Assembly: GCF_037300705.1 (NCBI RefSeq)
Contig: NZ_CP147776.1
Location: 1,550,001-1,614,000 of the forward strand
Source of the DNA: Massilia sp. W12
GTDB lineage: Bacteria > Pseudomonadota > Gammaproteobacteria > Burkholderiales > Burkholderiaceae_D
Length of the DNA stretch: 64,000 bases
Direction: 5' to 3'
The notes under the pieces: model-generated
Told to the model about the DNA's origin: nothing
Seen by the model: only the letters and a program-made list of their open reading frames with translations
Database searches by the model: none
Part shown: piece by piece, positions 60,252 through 64,000 of the stretch
Layout: each line of letters begins with the position of its first letter
How positions within the stretch are numbered: position 1 is the stretch's first letter
Position numbers and translations under genes: made by a program

Positions 60252-63200
60252 ATGAACATATTGCTTGAATTCAACCAAATTGCGGCGCGCTTTCCGGAGC
60301 AACTGGCGATTGAAAGCGGCCAGGGTCAACTCAATTACCGTCAATTGCAAGCCGCATTGGAGCAGCTGCGCTGTACGGTCGAGGACATGGCGACAGGGCG
60401 CATGGTTGTCACCTTCTTGCCGGCCTCGCTTGATTTAGTCAAAGCAGCGCTGGCCAGCATGGGGGCAGGCAAGATATTTGTGCCGATTGAGCCAAACTTG
60501 CCGGCCGCGCGCGTGGCCAGCATATTCACGCAATTGACGCCAGGCTTGATCATTACCCACCGCGCATATTTGCCGCAATTGCAAGCCGCCTTGCCGCCAG
60601 GCGCGCCGCTGCCGCCGTTTTTATGTCTGGATGATGGCCCGGCTGCGCTGGCGCCGCAAGCACGCGCGGCAAAGCCATTGTCAGATGATGCCAGTCATTG
60701 TTATTTGTACTTCACCTCCGGCTCGACCGGCACGCCGAAAGGCGTGTTGGGACGCAGCGACAGTCTTTTGCAATTCATCGCATGGGAACGCGAAGCACTG
60801 GCGGTGACGCCGCAAGACCGGGTCAGTTTGTTGACCGCGCAAATGTTCGATCCATTTTTGCGCGATATGTTATTGCCGCTGCTGAGCGGGGCTTGCCTGT
60901 GCATTCCGCCCAGCCGCGAGATCGTTTATGCGCCGCAGGAATTATTGACCTGGTTCAGCCAACAAGGCGTCAGCATCAGCCATATGATTCCTTCGCTTTG
61001 CCAGGTATTGCTGGAACAAAGCAGCGCGCGTGAGCATTTGCAAAGCTTGCGCGTGTTGGCCTTGGCCGGGGAAATGTTAAAAGGCGCCCTGGTGGCGCGC
61101 TTCTTTGCGCTTGGCCTGCCGCGCGCGCGCCTGTTTAATTTTTACGGCCCGACCGAAACCACGCTGGCCAAATTTGCCTATGAAGCCACGGCCAACGATG
61201 GCGTGCGCGCCGTGATTCCGGTTGGCAAACCGATCAGCGCCGCCAGCGCCTTTTTACTCGACGAGAGCGGGCGCCCGGTCGCCGATGGCGAGTTGGGCGA
61301 GGTTGTTATTTCCACCCCGTATATGTCAGCCGGCTATTTGCACGCCAGCCCGGAATCGGCCCAGCGTTTTGCCGTGGGCGCGCCGCTGGAGCAGGGCGGC
61401 CATGCGGAATTGGCCGGTTTGCCGCTGTACTACACTGGCGACCTCGGGCGGCGCTTAGCCAGCGGCGATATTGAATTGGCGGGGCGCAAAGATTTTCAAA
61501 TCAAAATCGATGGCCAAAGAATCGAACTGGGTGAAATCGAAAACCTGTTAGAGCGCCACCCCGACGTACAACAAGCGGTCGTGCACTACAGCGAAGCTGC
61601 CGATGGCCACAAGGTGCTGCTGGCGTACTTGACCCTGCGGCAAAACGCATCTTGCGGCGCCAATCCGGGCGTGGCCGCATGGCGCGCCTATCTGGCGCCG
61701 CATCTGAATAGCGCCGCCATTCCCGGCCATTTCCAGATTGAACAGCAATTCCCGCTGCTGCCGAATGGCAAAATCAATCGCGCCGCGCTGCAGCCGAACA
61801 TAGCGCCCGGCACGCACGCAGAGGCGCACAGCGCAGCGCAATGGAGTCCACTGCAAAAGCAATTGCACGCCATCTGGCAAGCGGTCTTGCCTTGCCGGCA
61901 GATCAATTTGGAAGATCATTTCTTCCATCTTGGCGGCACATCTTTGCTGGCCATCCGCATGCTGGCGCAAGTGCAGGCGCTGAGCGGCGTGGCGATTCCT
62001 TTCCCGCAATTTTTCCAACACGCCAGCCTGGCCGCCTTGGCGGCAATGATAGAAAATCATGGCGACAGCAGCGCCGCGCAGCAGCCACAGGCGGCGCGCA
62101 ATCTGTTGCAGCCGCTGCATGCCACACGCGGCATCGCCAGCAGCGACCAGCAGCGCATCGTGTTTGCGCAACATCTCGCGCCGCACAGCTGCGTGTACAA
62201 CATGGCTTATACCGCCATGTGGGAAGGCGCAATTGACGCCAGCGCCTTGCAAACCGCGCTGGATGGCCTGGTGCAGAGCACGCCAGCGCTGCGCACCCGC
62301 TTTCTGATCGAAGCCGGCGAAGCAGTCGCTGAGATTGTGCCGCCAGAGCAGGCCAACATCACAATCACATGGGTGGCCCCCAACTCCGCCAGCAAGGCCG
62401 CTGACTGGCTGGCGCAAGACGCGCAACGTCCCTTCGATCTGACGCAAGCCCCCTTGCTGCGGATTGCGATCTTGCGCCTGGCCCCGGCTGAACATGTGTT
62501 TTACCTCTGCCTGCACCATGCAGTGGCCGATGCCTGGACTTTGAATCTGCTGTGGGACAGATTGCTGGCGTATTATCAAGAAGCCCACGATGGGACATTC
62601 CAAGCCGCGCAAGACAGCAGCGCATTGACTATGTTGGATGTGGCCGCCTGGCAGCGCCAGCAATTGAATACGGCGGAATACGAGCAAGCGCGCGCGTATT
62701 GGCTGCAGCAACTGGCGCAGCTGCCCGGCGTGGCCCAGCTTCCTTATGATAAAACCTTGCCGCAGCAGCCAAGCCAGCGCGGCAGCCGGCTGGCCTTCAG
62801 TTTGCCGGCCAGATTAAGCAGCGATCTGCTGGCCATGGCCAAAGCCCACGCGGTGACGCCGTATATGCTGTTATTGGCCGCCTTTGCCGCATTTTTGCGG
62901 CGCTACACGCAACAAAGCGATGTGGTGATCGGGGCCCCGCTGGCGCAGCGCCAGGAAGCCGGTTTGGCGGACATCGCCGGCTTTTTAGTGAATTTGCTGG
63001 TGATGCGCCAGCAAGTCGAGCCGGGCAGCAATTTCCTGTCCCTGCTGGCGCAAGTGCGCGCGAATGTGCTGGCTGCGCTGCAGCACCAAGTCATGCCATT
63101 CGACAAATTGGTCGAACTGCTCAACCCGGTGCGCGAAGCCGGCGTTTCACCCTTATTCCAAGTGATGTTTGCCTATCAGGCGGCGCCGCCGGCGGCGCGC

Positions 63201-64000
63201 CAAGTGGCCGACCAGCATGTTTCGGCCCTGATGCAATTTGATCATGGCTTTGCAAAATACGATTTGACGCTGGAAATCTGGCAAGACGCGGCGCATTTCA
63301 GCGGCGTGTTTGAATACGCCTGCGAGCGCTTTGAAGCCGCCAGCATCAGCCGCATGGCGGCCAATTTTGCCAGCTGGCTGCAGGCGATTGTGCAGCAGCC
63401 AAGCCAGGCGATTGGCCAATTGCCGCTGCTGTGCGCCGCCGAACAAGCCGAATTGGCGGCCTGGAACCAGACCCAAGCGCCATTTTCCGACAATCTCTGC
63501 ATTCAGCAATTGATCGAACAACAAGCGCAAGCCACCCCCGACGGCATTGCCCTGGTGTTCCAGGATACACAACTGAGCTATGCGGAATTGGACGCGCAGG
63601 CCAATCAGCTGGCGCATCGCCTGCTTGCCTTGGGCGTAAAACCGGGACTGACGGTGGGCATCAGCATTGAGCGCTCGCCGGCCTTGGTGATCGGCTTTTT
63701 GGCGATTTTGAAAGCGGGCGGGATTTATGTCCCGATCGACCCGGATTATCCGCTTGAGCGGCGCCGCTTCATGATTGACGATGCGCAATTGCATTTGCTG
63801 TTGACGCAGGAAAAATTTTTGCCGGTGTATCAGGATGTCGCAGTCGAATTGGTGTGCTGGGAACAGCAGGCCGCCAGCTTGCCGGATCTGCCGCGCAGCG
63901 CGCCGGCCTGCCAGACGACGGCGGATGATCACGCCTATATTATTTACACCTCCGGCTCGACCGGGCGCCCGAAAGGCGTCTTGATCCGCCATCGCGGCGT
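60252..64000 (+). CDS. Non-ribosomal peptide synthetase A-PCP-C-A… (3' truncated by window)
   Basis: An uninterrupted frame of 1249 codons without a stop. Adenylation domain 1 (about 1-520): A3 YLYFTSGSTGTPKG (about 151-164), A5 NFYGPTETT, A7 YYTGDLGRR, A8 GRKDFQIKIDGQRIELGEIE, A10 LPNGKINRAAL. Carrier domain: Ser564 in FHLGGTSLLAIRM. Condensation domain (about 610-1060): His755-His756-x3-Asp760 in LHHAVADAW, the last Gly of the usual HHxxxDG replaced by Ala. Adenylation domain 2 begins about 1085 (LSYAELDAQANQLAHRLL) and reaches A3 YIIYTSGSTGRPKG at the window edge. An A-PCP start without a leading C domain marks it as an initiation module, so it begins a peptide chain. The ATG at 60252 lies 85 bases after the omega-amidase gene. 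Specificity pockets were not decoded. Confidence 0.93.
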   Translation, partial: MNILLEFNQIAARFPEQLAIESGQGQLNYRQLQAALEQLRCTVEDMATGRMVVTFLPASLDLVKAALASMGAGKIFVPIEPNLPAARVASIFTQLTPGLIITHRAYLPQLQAALPPGAPLPPFLCLDDGPAALAPQARAAKPLSDDASHCYLYFTSGSTGTPKGVLGRSDSLLQFIAWEREALAVTPQDRVSLLTAQMFDPFLRDMLLPLLSGACLCIPPSREIVYAPQELLTWFSQQGVSISHMIPSLCQVLLEQSSAREHLQSLRVLALAGEMLKGALVARFFALGLPRARLFNFYGPTETTLAKFAYEATANDGVRAVIPVGKPISAASAFLLDESGRPVADGELGEVVISTPYMSAGYLHASPESAQRFAVGAPLEQGGHAELAGLPLYYTGDLGRRLASGDIELAGRKDFQIKIDGQRIELGEIENLLERHPDVQQAVVHYSEAADGHKVLLAYLTLRQNASCGANPGVAAWRAYLAPHLNSAAIPGHFQIEQQFPLLPNGKINRAALQPNIAPGTHAEAHSAAQWSPLQKQLHAIWQAVLPCRQINLEDHFFHLGGTSLLAIRMLAQVQALSGVAIPFPQFFQHASLAALAAMIENHGDSSAAQQPQAARNLLQPLHATRGIASSDQQRIVFAQHLAPHSCVYNMAYTAMWEGAIDASALQTALDGLVQSTPALRTRFLIEAGEAVAEIVPPEQANITITWVAPNSASKAADWLAQDAQRPFDLTQAPLLRIAILRLAPAEHVFYLCLHHAVADAWTLNLLWDRLLAYYQEAHDGTFQAAQDSSALTMLDVAAWQRQQLNTAEYEQARAYWLQQLAQLPGVAQLPYDKTLPQQPSQRGSRLAFSLPARLSSDLLAMAKAHAVTPYMLLLAAFAAFLRRYTQQSDVVIGAPLAQRQEAGLADIAGFLVNLLVMRQQVEPGSNFLSLLAQVRANVLAALQHQVMPFDKLVELLNPVREAGVSPLFQVMFAYQAAPPAARQVADQHVSALMQFDHGFAKYDLTLEIWQDAAHFSGVFEYACERFEAASISRMAANFASWLQAIVQQPSQAIGQLPLLCAAEQAELAAWNQTQAPFSDNLCIQQLIEQQAQATPDGIALVFQDTQLSYAELDAQANQLAHRLLALGVKPGLTVGISIERSPALVIGFLAILKAGGIYVPIDPDYPLERRRFMIDDAQLHLLLTQEKFLPVYQDVAVELVCWEQQAASLPDLPRSAPACQTTADDHAYIIYTSGSTGRPKGVLIRHRG

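Overview
The window looks like a chromosomal segment of a Gram-negative bacterium, most likely a betaproteobacterium of the Burkholderiales (Oxalobacteraceae-like). This rests on family-level resemblance of purU, yaeQ, radA and the type VI secretion cargo genes and on the moderately high GC; the genus cannot be named from sequence alone. No rRNA, tRNA or CRISPR array was seen.

Layout. (1) 1-3768: housekeeping end (purU 3' end, yaeQ, radA), then a secreted GH16 beta-glucanase with a ricin-type lectin domain. (2) 3871-11127, minus strand: a 2418-residue protein built almost entirely of about 260-270 octapeptide repeats, ending in a calcium-binding RTX-associated module. (3) 11867-15246: a DUF1624 membrane acyltransferase-like protein and an OmpR/EnvZ-type two-component pair. 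(4) 15301-34840: an orphan type VI secretion (T6SS) vgrG island on the minus strand. One vgrG, broken by an IS5/IS427-type element, is followed by two successive cargo cassettes with the same gene order: DUF6484, DUF2169, a ketosynthase-like protein without its nucleophile, a DUF4150 PAAR-like protein, a GHH nuclease toxin, a beta-propeller protein and a TIGR02270 protein. A vgrG 3'-end scar and an orphan Tai4-like immunity gene lie at the cassette boundary. The island is bracketed by 150-bp direct repeats that are copies of the 3' end of the phosphopantetheinyl transferase gene.

(5) 35133-64000: the most interesting part. A divergent pair of transcription units encodes a zeamine/fabclavine-like hybrid 'PUFA-synthase/NRPS' pathway. 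The minus-strand operon carries a DevC/DevA-type ABC exporter, an adaptor, a TolC-like outer-membrane channel and a 4'-phosphopantetheinyl transferase, all overlapping or nearly so. The plus-strand operon encodes a PfaA-like synthase (KS-AT-ACP-KR-DH), a PfaC-like protein (KS-CLF-DH-DH), a PfaD-like enoyl reductase fused to a class III aminotransferase, a FabG-like reductase, a thioester reductase, an unrecognised coupled protein, an omega-amidase-like nitrilase and an NRPS (A-PCP-C-A...) that runs off the window. The inferred logic is iterative assembly of a long acyl chain, with transamination putting in amines. Reductive release by the thioester reductase gives an aldehyde that can be aminated, and the resulting polyamine is joined to an NRPS peptide and exported by the dedicated pump. 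The zeamine comparison is from memory of gene order and domain types, and the product is not provable from sequence.

The giant NRPS reading frame from 60252 has no stop before the window end. Starts of many genes were moved to the codon with the best ribosome binding site or with ATGA/GTGA coupling.
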